From Aliishimia sp965656085 (GTDB lineage Bacteria; Pseudomonadota; Alphaproteobacteria; Rhodobacterales; Rhodobacteraceae): 64,000 nucleotides of DNA. Location: assembly GCA_965656085.1 (NCBI GenBank), contig CBFHJA010000009.1, positions 1 through 64,000 on the forward strand, written 5' to 3'. Below the pieces are notes generated by a model that saw only the letters and a list, made by a program, of their open reading frames with translations, was not told where the DNA came from and did not search any database. Position 1 is the stretch's first letter. Each line of letters begins with the position of its first letter. The position numbers and the translations under genes were made by a program. This document shows positions 8,223 through 17,258 of the stretch, piece after piece.

Positions 8223-9437
8223 ATGTACGATCTTGCAATCCTTGGCGCTTGGCTAGAATTCGCGGTCCGCTGGCTTCACGTGATCACCGCGATCGCGTGG
8301 ATCGGCTCGTCCTTCTATTTCATCGCCCTCGATCTCGGCCTGCACCGGGACCGAAACCTCGCCTCCGGCGCGGATGGCGAGGAATGGCAGGTCCATGGCG
8401 GGGGCTTCTACCACATCCAGAAATACCTCGTCGCTCCCGCGACCATGCCGGGCGATCTGGTCTGGTTCAAATGGGAGAGCTACGCGACATGGCTCTCGGG
8501 CTTTGCGCTTCTGGTGCTGGTCTATTACCTCGGGGCGGAGTTCTACCTGATCGACCCGGCGGTGGCTGATCTCGCCACATGGCAGGCGGTGCTGATCTCG
8601 CTCGCCTCGCTGGGTTTCGGCTGGCTGGCCTATAACACCCTTTGCAAGTTCTTCGTGAACGCCAACCAGACCGCGCTGATGGTGGCGCTCTTCGGCGTGC
8701 TGGTGGCGATGTCGCTCTTTTACTCGAATATCTTCTCAGGCCGCGCCGCGCTGCTGCATCTCGGAGCCTTCACCGCGACGATCATGAGCGCGAATGTCTT
8801 CATGATCATCATCCCCAACCAGAAGATTGTCGTCGCCGACCTGATCGCGGGCCGCAAGCCGGACCCGATCTATGGCAAGATCGCCAAGCAGCGCTCGACC
8901 CATAACAACTACCTGACCCTGCCGGTGATCTTCCTGATGCTGAGCAATCACTACCCGCTCAGCTTCGGCACCGAGAACACATGGCTGATCGCCTCGCTGG
9001 TCTTTCTCACCGGCGTCACGATCCGCCATTACTTCAACACCATCCATGCCCGCGCTGGAAACCCGCACTGGACATGGGGCGCGACGGTGATCTTGTTCCT
9101 GATGATCGCATGGCTCAGCACCCCCGGCCCGCGCGGCCCCGCCGAGGAGATGTCCGCCACGGCGACGCGGTTCGCGCAGGCCGAGGGGTTTGCCGAGGTG
9201 CAGGATATCGTCATGGGCCGCTGCTCCATGTGCCACATGGCAGAACCGGTCTGGGACGGGCTGCACTGGGCCCCCAAAGGCGTGCATCTCGACACACCCG
9301 AACAGATCGCCCACCACGCGCGGCAGATTTACCTGCAATCGGGGATCTCCCACGCGATGCCGCCCGCCAATCTGAGCTACATGGAAGAGACCGAACGCGC
9401 TCAGATCGTTGCGTGGTATCAAAACGCCCGCAACTAG
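8223..9437 (+). CDS. puuD: Urate hydroxylase PuuD (membrane urate oxidase with C-terminal cytochrome c)
   Basis: 404 residues. The N-terminal part (about 1-310) is a multi-span membrane domain of the urate-oxidase-N type, starting WLEFAVRWLHVITAIAWIGSSFYF and containing many His-bearing helices. The C-terminal part carries a single CxxCH haem site (CSMCH, about residue 338), followed by the distal LSYMEETERAQIVAWY helix typical of cytochrome c. The enzyme oxidises urate to 5-hydroxyisourate and passes electrons to the cytochrome domain. No other purine-catabolism gene is adjacent. Two tandem hairpins follow the stop. Confidence 0.92.
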   Translation: MYDLAILGAWLEFAVRWLHVITAIAWIGSSFYFIALDLGLHRDRNLASGADGEEWQVHGGGFYHIQKYLVAPATMPGDLVWFKWESYATWLSGFALLVLVYYLGAEFYLIDPAVADLATWQAVLISLASLGFGWLAYNTLCKFFVNANQTALMVALFGVLVAMSLFYSNIFSGRAALLHLGAFTATIMSANVFMIIIPNQKIVVADLIAGRKPDPIYGKIAKQRSTHNNYLTLPVIFLMLSNHYPLSFGTENTWLIASLVFLTGVTIRHYFNTIHARAGNPHWTWGATVILFLMIAWLSTPGPRGPAEEMSATATRFAQAEGFAEVQDIVMGRCSMCHMAEPVWDGLHWAPKGVHLDTPEQIAHHARQIYLQSGISHAMPPANLSYMEETERAQIVAWYQNARN

Positions 9438-9438
9438 C

Positions 9439-9489
9439 GCGTTTCTTTCCAAGAAACGCCCGACCCTCATTTTTCAAAAATGAGGGGTC
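9439..9489 (+). terminator. Tandem hairpins after puuD
   Basis: Hairpin 1: GCGTTTCTT (9439-9447), loop TCC, AAGAAACGC (9451-9459). Hairpin 2: GACCCTCATTTTT/AAAAATGAGGGGTC (9462-9489), nearly perfect, with a T-run in its left arm. They start 2 bases after the puuD stop and probably end that transcript before mutL. Confidence 0.6.
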
Positions 9490-9545
9490 GCGGACTGGCA
9501 CTTCTCCATTTCAGAATCGCGTGCGCTCATGCTAGGTCTAGCGGT

Positions 9546-11387
9546 ATGGTGCAAATCGGCCCCAATATGAGCGACGACCAGCCGGTGATCCGGCAACTCG
9601 ACGAGGCCGCGATCAACCGCATCGCCGCGGGTGAAGTGGTCGAGCGCCCTGCCTCGGCGGTCAAGGAATTGGTCGAAAACGCGCTCGACGCGGGTGCGCG
9701 CCGGATCACCGTGGACTATGCCGATGGCGGCAAAACCCTGATCCGCGTCACCGACGATGGCTGCGGCATGACCCCCGAGCAACTGCCCCTTGCCTTGTCG
9801 CGTCACGCCACCTCCAAGATCAACGGCTCCGACCTGCTGAACATCCACTCCTTCGGCTTCCGCGGCGAGGCGCTACCGTCCCTTGGCTCCGTCGGGCGGC
9901 TCACGATCACAACCCGCGCGCGCGGCGCGGACGGCGCGACGCTCACTGTTGAGGGCGGCACGCTGGGCACCGTCAAGCCTGCCGCGCTCAACGGCGGCAC
10001 GGTCGTGCTGCTGCGCGATCTCTTCTACGCCACCCCCGCGCGCCTCAAGTTCATGCGCACCGACCGGGCCGAGGCGCAGGCCATTGGCGACGTGATCAAG
10101 CGCCTCGCCATGGCCGAGCCCTTCGTGAGCTTCACCCTGCGCGATGTCTCCGGCGATGCGCCCCGCGAGGTGTTCCGCGCCGACGCGCAAAGCGGCGATC
10201 TCTTCGGTGCCCTGCATGGTCGTCTGGCCGGGGTGATCGGGCGCGATTTCGCCGAGAACGCCCTCAAGATTGACGCCGAGCGGGAGGGGCTGCACCTGAC
10301 GGGCTATGCTGCCCTGCCGACCTATTCGCGCGGCGCGGCAGTGGCGCAATATCTCTTCGTCAATGGCCGCCCGGTCCGCGACAAGCTGCTCTACGGGGCC
10401 CTGCGCGCGGCCTATTTCGACTTCCTCAGCCGCGACCGCCACCCGGTCGCCGCGCTGTTTCTCGACTGCGATCCGACCCTCGTGGACGTGAACGTCCATC
10501 CCGCCAAATCCGAGGTGCGCTTCCGCGACCCGGGCCTCGCGCGCGGACTGATCGTGTCGGCCCTGCGCCACGCGCTCGCCGATGCGGGCCACCGCGCCTC
10601 CACAACCGTCGCCGGGGCGACGTTGGGCGCGATGACCCCCGAGCCGACAGGCGCCCGCGTCTACCAGATGGACCGCCCCGCACCCGGCGCGCGCAGCACC
10701 GCCTACCGGATGCAGGCCCCGGCGGAGGCGCCGATCTTTGAGGAAACCGCCCCGGTCTTTGCCCGTGTGGACACGCCCGCCGCTGAGCCGGGGCCCGAGC
10801 AGATGGACTACCCGCTCGGCACGGCGCGCGGGCAGGTGCATGAGAATTACATCATTGCCCAGACCGCGACGGGCATGGTGATCGTGGACCAGCACGCGGC
10901 CCATGAGCGACTGGTCTATGAACGCCTCAAACGCCAGATGGCCGAACGCGGTGTGGCCTCGCAGGCCCTGCTGATCCCCGAGATCGTCGAGTTGTCCGCG
11001 CAGGACGCGACCCGCCTGCTCGACGTGGCCGAAGACCTCGCGCGCTTCGGCCTCGTGATCGAACCCTTCGGAGGCGGTGCCATCGCGGTACGCGAAACTC
11101 CGGCTTTGCTTGGAGAGGTCAACGCCGAGGCCATGCTGCGCGACATTCTCGATGAGCTGGAGGACAGCGGCGAAAGCCTTCTGGTGCAGGCCCGCGTCGA
11201 GGCGATCCTCAGCCGCGCGGCCTGCCATGGCTCGATCCGCTCAGGGAGGCGGATGCGTGCGGAGGAGATGAACGCGCTCTTGCGCGAGATGGAAGCCACG
11301 CCGCATTCGGGCCAGTGCAATCATGGCCGGCCCACCTATGTGGAGCTGAAACTGTCTGATATTGAACGGCTTTTCGGGCGGACATGA
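9546..11387 (+). CDS. mutL: DNA mismatch repair protein MutL
   Basis: 613 residues from the ATG at 9546; the ATG at 9567 (MSDDQPVIRQLDEAAINRIA) is an equally plausible start. The N-terminal GHKL ATPase shows NALDAGA, DDGCGM, RHATSKI and GFRGEALPSLGSVG. After a variable linker, the C-terminal endonuclease domain has DQHAAHERLVYE, matching DQHA(X)2E(X)4E, plus ACHGSIRSG and CNHGRP. MutL couples MutS mismatch recognition to strand incision; the intact endonuclease motif fits an organism using latent-nuclease MutL instead of MutH. The stop overlaps the start of rmuC. Confidence 0.95.
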   Translation: MVQIGPNMSDDQPVIRQLDEAAINRIAAGEVVERPASAVKELVENALDAGARRITVDYADGGKTLIRVTDDGCGMTPEQLPLALSRHATSKINGSDLLNIHSFGFRGEALPSLGSVGRLTITTRARGADGATLTVEGGTLGTVKPAALNGGTVVLLRDLFYATPARLKFMRTDRAEAQAIGDVIKRLAMAEPFVSFTLRDVSGDAPREVFRADAQSGDLFGALHGRLAGVIGRDFAENALKIDAEREGLHLTGYAALPTYSRGAAVAQYLFVNGRPVRDKLLYGALRAAYFDFLSRDRHPVAALFLDCDPTLVDVNVHPAKSEVRFRDPGLARGLIVSALRHALADAGHRASTTVAGATLGAMTPEPTGARVYQMDRPAPGARSTAYRMQAPAEAPIFEETAPVFARVDTPAAEPGPEQMDYPLGTARGQVHENYIIAQTATGMVIVDQHAAHERLVYERLKRQMAERGVASQALLIPEIVELSAQDATRLLDVAEDLARFGLVIEPFGGGAIAVRETPALLGEVNAEAMLRDILDELEDSGESLLVQARVEAILSRAACHGSIRSGRRMRAEEMNALLREMEATPHSGQCNHGRPTYVELKLSDIERLFGRT

Positions 11388-12616
11388 TCGAGATCGGCGC
11401 GGTTCAGATCGACCCGAGCGACCCGCTGGTCTGGGCGGCAGGCGGTGCCGGTGTGCTGGTGCTGATGATGCTGATCCTGCTTGCTGTCGCCGTGCGCCGC
11501 GCCGGGCAGGCGGCCCGCACCATCGCGCCGATGATGCAGCACATGGCCGCCATGGGGCAGTCGGTGCACAGCCTCGCCCAAGGCCAAGAGAGCCTGCGCG
11601 GTGCGGTCCAGATGGTGTCCGACAGCGCGACGTCCGGGCAGGCCCAGCTGGCCCAGATGGTCGAGCAGCGGCTGGGCGCGGTGCAGCAGCAGATGCAGGA
11701 CCGGCTGGCGGACAACGCGATGAAGAGTCAGCGCGCGCTCACCGAGATGCAGGAGCGCATGAAGGAGAGCCTGCATGGCAGTTCGAAACAGACCGCGACC
11801 TCCCTCACGGCGCTACAGGAACGGCTGGCGACGATCGACAAGGCGCAGGACAATATCACCAAGCTGTCGGGCGATGTGTTGAGCTTGCAGGACATTCTCA
11901 GCAACAAGCAGACGCGCGGGGCATTCGGGGAGATTCAGCTGCAAGATATTGTTTCCAAAGCGCTTCCTGCGGATGCTTATAGCTGGCAGGCGACGCTCTC
12001 CAACGGCAAACGCGCCGATTGCCTGATCCATCTGCCACAGCCGCCGGGACCCATCGTGATCGACAGCAAGTTCCCGCTGGAGCCCTATGAAGCGCTGCGG
12101 ACTGCGGGCAGCGAGGCTCAGACGCGGGCGGCGGTGCAGAGCATGAAAACCGCCGTGCGGGCGCATATAAAAGCCATATCGGACAAATACATCGTCGAGG
12201 GTGAGACAGCGGATGGGGCGCTGATGTTTTTGCCCTCGGAGGCGGTCTATGCCGAGCTTCACGCCAATTTTCCAGAGGTGGTGCGCGAGGGATTCGCGGC
12301 GCGGGTGTGGATTGTCTCGCCAACAACCTGCATGGCCACGCTCAACACGATGCGCGCGGTTCTGAAGGATGCGCGGATGCGCGAGCAGGCGGGGGCGATC
12401 CGTAAGGAGTTGGGATTGCTGCATAAAGACGTGGATCGGCTAGGCGCGCGGGTGGCCAATCTCGACCGCCATTTCGGACAGGCCGCGAAGGATGTCGAGG
12501 AAATCAAAATCAGCGCCGAGAAGGCGGGCCGCCGTGCGCAGCGGCTCGATGCGTTCGAGTTCGACGAGGTCGAGCAGAACGCCAACGTGGTCCCGCTGCC
12601 CACGTCAGAAGGTTAA
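11384..12616 (+). CDS. rmuC: DNA recombination protein RmuC
   Basis: 410 residues; the ATG overlaps the mutL stop (ATGA). The N-terminus has one membrane helix (about 16-40), then a long Gln-rich coiled coil (about 50-170), then the RmuC nuclease-like core with KQTRGAFGEIQLQDIV, IVIDSKFPLEPYEAL, LMFLPSEAVYAELH and VWIVSPTTCMATL. RmuC limits short-repeat recombination and inversion in E. coli; its exact activity remains unclear. Coupling to mutL places it in a repair operon. It ends in a GTTAACGC-containing intergenic region with repeat copy B. Confidence 0.93.
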   Translation: MIEIGAVQIDPSDPLVWAAGGAGVLVLMMLILLAVAVRRAGQAARTIAPMMQHMAAMGQSVHSLAQGQESLRGAVQMVSDSATSGQAQLAQMVEQRLGAVQQQMQDRLADNAMKSQRALTEMQERMKESLHGSSKQTATSLTALQERLATIDKAQDNITKLSGDVLSLQDILSNKQTRGAFGEIQLQDIVSKALPADAYSWQATLSNGKRADCLIHLPQPPGPIVIDSKFPLEPYEALRTAGSEAQTRAAVQSMKTAVRAHIKAISDKYIVEGETADGALMFLPSEAVYAELHANFPEVVREGFAARVWIVSPTTCMATLNTMRAVLKDARMREQAGAIRKELGLLHKDVDRLGARVANLDRHFGQAAKDVEEIKISAEKAGRRAQRLDAFEFDEVEQNANVVPLPTSEG

Positions 12617-12664
12617 CGCAGCGAACGCCCGCGCGCGCCCGTTTTCGCACAAAACGTGAATAGA

Positions 12665-12804
12665 GGCGTTAACGCCATAAAAACAAGGGATGGCAGGTGT
12701 ATGGCTCGGCGTATGGCTAAGCGTATGGCACCTGTACATACAAATCCCGATTCGTTCCGGGATTTGAGACCGTTAAGGCACCGCGCGGTGGGCCCGCGTT
12801 AATC
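12665..12804 (+). repeat. Intergenic repeat, copy B
   Basis: Starts with the palindrome GGCGTTAACGCC (12665-12676). It has three GTATGGC units, one TGTACATAC unit, and the hairpin AAATCCCG (12742-12749), loop ATTCGTTC, CGGGATTT (12758-12765), then a GTTAAGGCACCGCGCGGTG end. The order of parts matches copies A and C; only the iteron numbers differ. Confidence 0.85.
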
Positions 12805-12948
12805 TTTTCCGTGGCGTCATGGTGGTCTTCTAGGCAGCTTTTCGTCACAACGAAAAGCCCCTGCCGGACTTTGCCCGCCCTACAGGGGCCCGGCCCGCAG
12901 AGTCCCGCGTCGATCCCCCGGGCGCCCCGCTCCTGTTTTCTTTATGAT

Positions 12949-13004
12949 AAAAATATTCCCAAGGGGTGAGGGGAGTGGAACTCCCCCACGCGCCAAAGGC
13001 GCGT
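12949..13004. repeat. AAATATTCCC/GGGGTGA intergenic hairpin element, copy 2
   Basis: Core AAAAATATTCCC plus AAGGGGTGA (12949-12969), followed by GGGGAG-tggaa-CTCCCC (12970-12986) and ACGCGCC-aaa-GGCGCGT (12988-13004). It has the same core-plus-two-hairpins plan as 8139-8190 with different stem sequences, so the structure seems to be what is kept. Confidence 0.6.
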
Positions 13005-13022
13005 CCCCCCCTCGCCAAGAAA

Positions 13023-13763
13023 TCACCGAAGGGCCGGTAGTCCGATCCCCGTCGCCTCAAACCCGCCATCGGCGGCCAGAACCTGCCCGGTGATATAGCT
13101 GGCGTCTTCGGAGAGCAGAAACGCAATCGCGGCGGCGATCTCGTCTTCCGCGCCATAGCGGTTGAGCGGCACCGCGTCGTGATAGGCGGCGATGATTTCG
13201 GGCGTGTGCACCGCCATCGCGAGCTTGGTGCGGACCGGGCCCGGCGCGACGGCGTTCACGCGGATGCCATACTCGCCAAGCTCAACCGCCTGTTGCTGGG
13301 TCAGATGCGCCAGCCCGGCCTTGGAGGTGCCATAGGCCACGCGCAGGGTGGAGGCGCGCAGACCGGAGATGGAGGTGATGTTCACAACCGCACCCGGCCC
13401 GGCCTTCAGCATCGGTGTGAAGGCCTGAACCATCAGGAAGGGCGCGTCGAGATTGTTAGCCATCACCGCGCGCCAGCGGGCGAAATCGGTTTCCTCGATG
13501 GGGCCGAAATCGGCGATCCCGGCATTGTTCACCAGCGCGTTCAGATGCGGCCAGTCGGACAGGCGCGCGGCCAGCGCCGTGACCTGTTCGGGGATCGACA
13601 CATCGGTGTCGAAAAGGCGCACGTTGCTCAGATCGCCGCCCGCGCGGTGCAACGCCTCGCTGTCCCGGTCGACCATCGCGACAGTGTAGCCCCGGCCCAA
13701 GAGGCGGTGCGTGGTGGCCAGCCCGATGCCGCGTGCGGCGCCTGTGACGAGTGCGGTTTTCAT
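13023..13763 (-). CDS. SDR family oxidoreductase
   Basis: 246 residues from the ATG at 13763 (MKTALVTGAARGIGLATTHR). It is a classical short-chain dehydrogenase: TGAARGIG nucleotide-binding loop, NNAG (about residue 80), catalytic Ser in ITSISG, YGTSK (Tyr-x-x-x-Lys), then PGPVRTKLA and the C-terminal LLSEDASYITGQVLAADGG. It acts on a carbonyl/alcohol substrate with NAD(P)H in the cytoplasm; the substrate cannot be inferred from context. The divergent gene starts 212 bases away. Confidence 0.88.
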   Translation of the reverse strand: MKTALVTGAARGIGLATTHRLLGRGYTVAMVDRDSEALHRAGGDLSNVRLFDTDVSIPEQVTALAARLSDWPHLNALVNNAGIADFGPIEETDFARWRAVMANNLDAPFLMVQAFTPMLKAGPGAVVNITSISGLRASTLRVAYGTSKAGLAHLTQQQAVELGEYGIRVNAVAPGPVRTKLAMAVHTPEIIAAYHDAVPLNRYGAEDEIAAAIAFLLSEDASYITGQVLAADGGFEATGIGLPALR

Positions 13764-13974
13764 GCGGCTTCCCCTGCAGATGGTTCGGCCCGGACGGTAA
13801 TGCGGCGCTGCAAGAGGGGCAACGGGGCGCTTGCGGCAGGACGGTGTAGCGGCGCGTTCGAACGGCGTCTGAAGCGCGTTGCGCAGATTTCCGCCGATCC
13901 AGAAACTGCGCCATTGTTTCGCCACATATCAATATAACAATATGTGTGAATGTGATAACACAGGAGCAGTTCAC

Positions 13975-14289
13975 ATGAAAAGCAATCTTCTCACAGCCCT
14001 GTCGTCCGGGGTCATCCTCGCCATGCTCGGCAGCGCCCCCGCCGTCGCCGATCACGGCAACCCATGGGCCGGGCCAGATGACGAGGTGCAATCTCAATTC
14101 CACGACGCCAATCAGGCAAAGAGCGTCGGCAGACCGGGTGAGAACGAGATGCGGGGGCAGAGCAGCCGCAATGCCAACCCGCGCGCGGGCCAGGGGGCTG
14201 CGAATGGCCGGGGCGGCAACGGCGGGGGCCGGGGCAATGGCGGCAACACGCCCGGCGTGGATGTCGGCGGCGGTGAGGCAGATTGGTAA
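13975..14289 (+). CDS. Small secreted Gly/Asn-rich protein of unknown function
   Basis: 104 residues from the ATG at 13975, chosen for the AGGAG box at about 13962. A signal peptide (MKSNLLTALSSGVILAMLGSAPAVA) is followed by ADHGNPWAGPDD and a low-complexity Gly/Asn/Arg tail (NGRGGNGGGRGNGGN). No family was recognised. It is probably exported and unstructured. It ends at a strong terminator shared with the convergent chrR gene. Confidence 0.65.
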   Translation: MKSNLLTALSSGVILAMLGSAPAVADHGNPWAGPDDEVQSQFHDANQAKSVGRPGENEMRGQSSRNANPRAGQGAANGRGGNGGGRGNGGNTPGVDVGGGEADW

Positions 14290-14322
14290 CGCCGGCCCGC
14301 GCCTGACAGCCCAACAAAACGA

Positions 14323-14353
14323 ACCCCCGACCGCTCTGCGCTCGGGGGTTTTT
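14323..14353. terminator. Bidirectional intrinsic terminator
   Basis: ACCCCCGA (14323-14330) pairs with TCGGGGGT (14342-14349), followed by TTTTT on the plus strand and by a T-rich tract on the minus strand. It lies between the convergent ends of the Gly-rich gene and chrR. Confidence 0.8.
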
Positions 14354-14385
14354 CTCGCCGGTCCGACCCTCAGGGGGACCGAGGG

Positions 14386-15063
14386 TCAGATGCGCAGGAA
14401 AGGCTGGGCGAGTTTCGGGATCAGTCCCGAGAAGGTCAGCGGGGCGTCGGTGACCGCGAGGCAGATGCAATCCTCGTGGATATCCGCCACCGGGGTGTGG
14501 TGCATGTCGCTATCGGCAATCTCCACATCGCCCCGCGCGAAATAGTCGTCCTCGTCCTGAAACGCGCCTTGCAGGACCATCGTCATCTCCAGCCCCTTGT
14601 GCCCGTGATCGGGCATGGCCGCGCCCGCCGGGATGTAGAGCAGGCGGGCCGACGCGGTGGAGGACGTCTTCAGGATCGCCTGTTTCACGCCCATTCCCAC
14701 GGGCTTCCAGCGGATGTCGTCCAGCGATCCGCCGATATAGTCTTGCAGCGGCGCGGGCAGCACATCGTTCGGCGCGCCCGTCTTTGCCATCTGCTCGGTT
14801 TTGGACACAAGGCCGCCCGCAATCAGCGACAGCGTCGCGTCCAGCGCGTCCATGTTCATCTCGGCAACCGTGCCATCTGCCTCGTCGAGCACAGCGCCGC
14901 CAAGCGCATCGTAGCTCTCGGCCTCGGCGCGGCATGTGTCGCAGATGGACAGATGGGTTGCGGCCATCAGGTTGAAGGCCTCGGGAAGCGTTCCTGCGGC
15001 GTAGGCCATCAGGATGCCCGGGGTCAGGTGGTGTTTTATTTGCTCAGCCATGTTCACTGTCAC
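14386..15063 (-). CDS. chrR: ChrR-type zinc anti-sigma factor with C-terminal cupin
   Basis: 225 residues. The N-terminal zinc anti-sigma domain has His11/12 and the HxxxCxxC motif (His37, Cys41, Cys44). The C-terminal cupin shows the metal-binding pattern HGH...E (His153, His155, Glu159) in HGHKGLEMTMVLQG. In Rhodobacter sphaeroides, ChrR holds sigma RpoE and releases it on singlet-oxygen stress; the cupin domain is needed for that response. The start overlaps the rpoE stop (ATGA), so sigma and anti-sigma are co-translated. Confidence 0.93.
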   Translation of the reverse strand: MTVNMAEQIKHHLTPGILMAYAAGTLPEAFNLMAATHLSICDTCRAEAESYDALGGAVLDEADGTVAEMNMDALDATLSLIAGGLVSKTEQMAKTGAPNDVLPAPLQDYIGGSLDDIRWKPVGMGVKQAILKTSSTASARLLYIPAGAAMPDHGHKGLEMTMVLQGAFQDEDDYFARGDVEIADSDMHHTPVADIHEDCICLAVTDAPLTFSGLIPKLAQPFLRI

Positions 15064-15617
15064 TTCATAGCGTGGCGCAGCCGTTCAAGCGCCAGTCGTA
15101 ATCTCGATTTGATCGTGCCAAGCGGCAGACCGGTTGCTGCGGCGATTTCGGAATGGGAAAGATCCCCGAAATACGCCTGTTGTATCAGTTCCCTTTGAGC
15201 GACCGGCAATTCTGCGAGTGCCTTGCTCAGTATTTCACTTTCTTGTTGGAGCGCGAGAACGTCTTCCTGTTCCGGCTCGGCTTCCGGTCCCCAGGGCAGG
15301 TCCTCGGGGTCCGGGCGACGCTCCTTGCGCAGAATGTCGATCTTGCGGTTCCGGGCCACGGTGAAAATCCATGTGGCCACCGAGGCCCGCGCTGGATCGA
15401 ACATATGGGACTTGAGCCAGACGGTCGCCATGACCTCCTGTGCACATTCCTCGGCCAGAGAGGCATCGGCTCCGCTGCGCATCAGGAAGCCCTTTACCCG
15501 TGGGGCGAAATGGGCAAACAGCTCGGCGAAAGCTGCCTTGTCCTGTGCGTCGCGGATCCGCTCCATATGGCCGACCCACTGCTGTCTTGCGCTCTTTGTC
15601 GCGTCGTGTCCGTCCAC
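15060..15617 (-). CDS. rpoE: ECF sigma factor RpoE (singlet-oxygen response type)
   Basis: About 185 residues if started at the GTG at 15617, preceded by GGAGG at a rather long spacing. The ATG at 15737 is in frame but lies at or before the expected transcription start of the TGATCC promoter, and the ATG at 15566 would give 168 residues. Region 2 shows DKAAFAELFAHFAPRVKGFL and SLAEECAQEVMATVWLKS; the region 4 helix-turn-helix is HSEIAAATGLPLGTIKSRLRLALERLR. Pairing with chrR identifies it as the singlet-oxygen-type ECF sigma. It is probably autoregulated and likely drives the divergent operon. Confidence 0.9.
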   Translation of the reverse strand: MDGHDATKSARQQWVGHMERIRDAQDKAAFAELFAHFAPRVKGFLMRSGADASLAEECAQEVMATVWLKSHMFDPARASVATWIFTVARNRKIDILRKERRPDPEDLPWGPEAEPEQEDVLALQQESEILSKALAELPVAQRELIQQAYFGDLSHSEIAAATGLPLGTIKSRLRLALERLRHAMK

Positions 15618-15741
15618 AGGTTTCTTTTCAGCCTCCGTGCCGGGATATGCGTCGATAACCTGTTGCGCCACCGAGCCTTGTCGAGCTTGGGAGGCAAATA
15701 CGACGTCCCCGGAGGAAGGTTCAAGACCTGTGTACATATGA

Positions 15742-15771
15742 GCAATACGCCGCGCATGGCGGGGTGGATCA
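15742..15771 (-). promoter_or_regulatory. Candidate RpoE-dependent promoter of rpoE-chrR
   Basis: On the minus strand TGATCC (15771-15766) is followed, 18 bases on, by TATTGC (15747-15742). TGATCC is the -35 element reported for RpoE promoters in Rhodobacter. The -10 match is weak. Confidence 0.45.
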
Positions 15772-15956
15772 CAGATAGATGAAAAAAGTACACATGGATA
15801 TACAGCCGGGTCTGGCGGGCGCAGGGATGTCGTCTCGGGCCGCAAAGAAACTGTCAACTAGACTAGACACTAAAATAGTTTACACTCTTTTGCATCCAGT
15901 TGTGGCCTCGGCCCGTACCACCCTCAAAGACCAGAAAAACAAGGACGACACACACC

Positions 15957-17258
15957 ATGCCATTCGAAGCGCAAGGGGGCATGCCCCGCAAGATCGCCGT
16001 CATCGGCGGGGGCATCTCGGGCATGGGGGCCGCCTACCGGCTCTCGCAACACCATCGGGTCACCCTCTTCGAAGCCGAGCCGCGCCTTGGCGGCCATGCC
16101 CGCACGCTCATCGCCGGAAAGCGCGGGGACCAGCCCGTCGATACCGGCTTTCTGGTGTTCAACTATGCCAACTACCCCCTTTTGACGCAGCTGTTCGATG
16201 AGCTGTCGGTGCCCGTCACCAAGTCCAACATGAGCTTCGGCGCGTCCATAGCCGGCGGGCGGATCGAATACGGGCTGGCCTCGCTCGATGCGCTCTTTGC
16301 GCAGCGCCGCAACGCGCTGAACCCACGCTATCTGAAAATGGTCCGGGACCTCTTGCACTTCAACAAGAACGGTCTGCGGCTCGCCCGGGAGAACCCGTCG
16401 CTCACGATTGGCGAGTTCCTGACGCTGCTCGGCACCAGCGACTATTTCCGCGACTTCTATCTGCTCCCGTTCTCGGGCGCGATCTGGTCCACGCCGACCG
16501 CGAAGATCATGGATTTCCCCGCCTATGCGATGATGCAGTTCTTCGACAACCACGCGCTGCTGAATGCCACGGGGCAGCACCAATGGTACACCGTGGATGG
16601 CGGGTCCATTGAGTATGTCCGGCGTCTGGAAGCGGCGCTGACGGCGCGCGCGGTCGATATCCGGTTCGCGCCGGTGCAATCGGTGCTGCGCGAAGATGGC
16701 ACGGTGCAGATCAAGACCCACGGCGCGGAGTGGCAGCATTTCGACGAGGTGATCTTCGCGACCCATTCCGATGACAGCCTTGCGATGCTGGGCGATCCCT
16801 CGGGACAGGAGCGCGCGGCGTTGGGGGCGGTGAAATACCAGCCCAACGACGTGGTGCTGCATTGCGACGAGAGCGTGATGCCGAACTCCCGCAAGGTCTG
16901 GTCGAGCTGGAACTACACCGAGGTCGAGGGCCCGCTGGTGGACCAGATCGACCTGACCTACTGGATCAACTCGCTCCAGCCCATTCCGATGGACGATCCG
17001 CATTTCGTCACGCTGAACTCGCGCCGGACGATCCGCGAGGAGTGCATCTATGACACGACCGTCCTGCACCACCCAGTCTATGATCTCGGCGCTCTGCAGG
17101 CGCAGGAAGAGGTCAAGGCGTTCAACGGCGCGCTCAACACATGGTATTGCGGCGCGTGGATGAAGAACGGCTTCCACGAGGACGGGCTGTGGAGCGGCTT
17201 CGAGGTCGCCGATGCAATTCTGGACCGGGACGCCGACGTGCCGGTGGCGGCAGAATAA
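15957..17258 (+). CDS. FAD-dependent amine oxidase-like protein of the RpoE-linked lipid cluster
   Basis: 433 residues from the ATG at 15957 (AAGGA box upstream). It has a Rossmann FAD fingerprint (IAVIGGGISGMGAAYRL) and second motif FEAEPRLGGHARTL, and belongs to the NAD(P)/FAD-binding amine oxidase group often found beside cyclopropane-type lipid enzymes. It is the first gene of a five-gene operon divergent from rpoE-chrR. In R. sphaeroides the equivalent neighbourhood belongs to the RpoE regulon and some members act in furan fatty acid formation; which step this protein would do is inference. The stop overlaps the next start (TAATG). Confidence 0.85.
   Translation: MPFEAQGGMPRKIAVIGGGISGMGAAYRLSQHHRVTLFEAEPRLGGHARTLIAGKRGDQPVDTGFLVFNYANYPLLTQLFDELSVPVTKSNMSFGASIAGGRIEYGLASLDALFAQRRNALNPRYLKMVRDLLHFNKNGLRLARENPSLTIGEFLTLLGTSDYFRDFYLLPFSGAIWSTPTAKIMDFPAYAMMQFFDNHALLNATGQHQWYTVDGGSIEYVRRLEAALTARAVDIRFAPVQSVLREDGTVQIKTHGAEWQHFDEVIFATHSDDSLAMLGDPSGQERAALGAVKYQPNDVVLHCDESVMPNSRKVWSSWNYTEVEGPLVDQIDLTYWINSLQPIPMDDPHFVTLNSRRTIREECIYDTTVLHHPVYDLGALQAQEEVKAFNGALNTWYCGAWMKNGFHEDGLWSGFEVADAILDRDADVPVAAE

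Larger units (their letters stand above)
12617..13022. other. Gene-free region between rmuC and the SDR gene
   Basis: 406 bases without a supported gene. They contain repeat copy B (12665-12804) and the second AAATATTCCC hairpin element (12949-13004). The two convergent genes end at either side. Confidence 0.75.
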
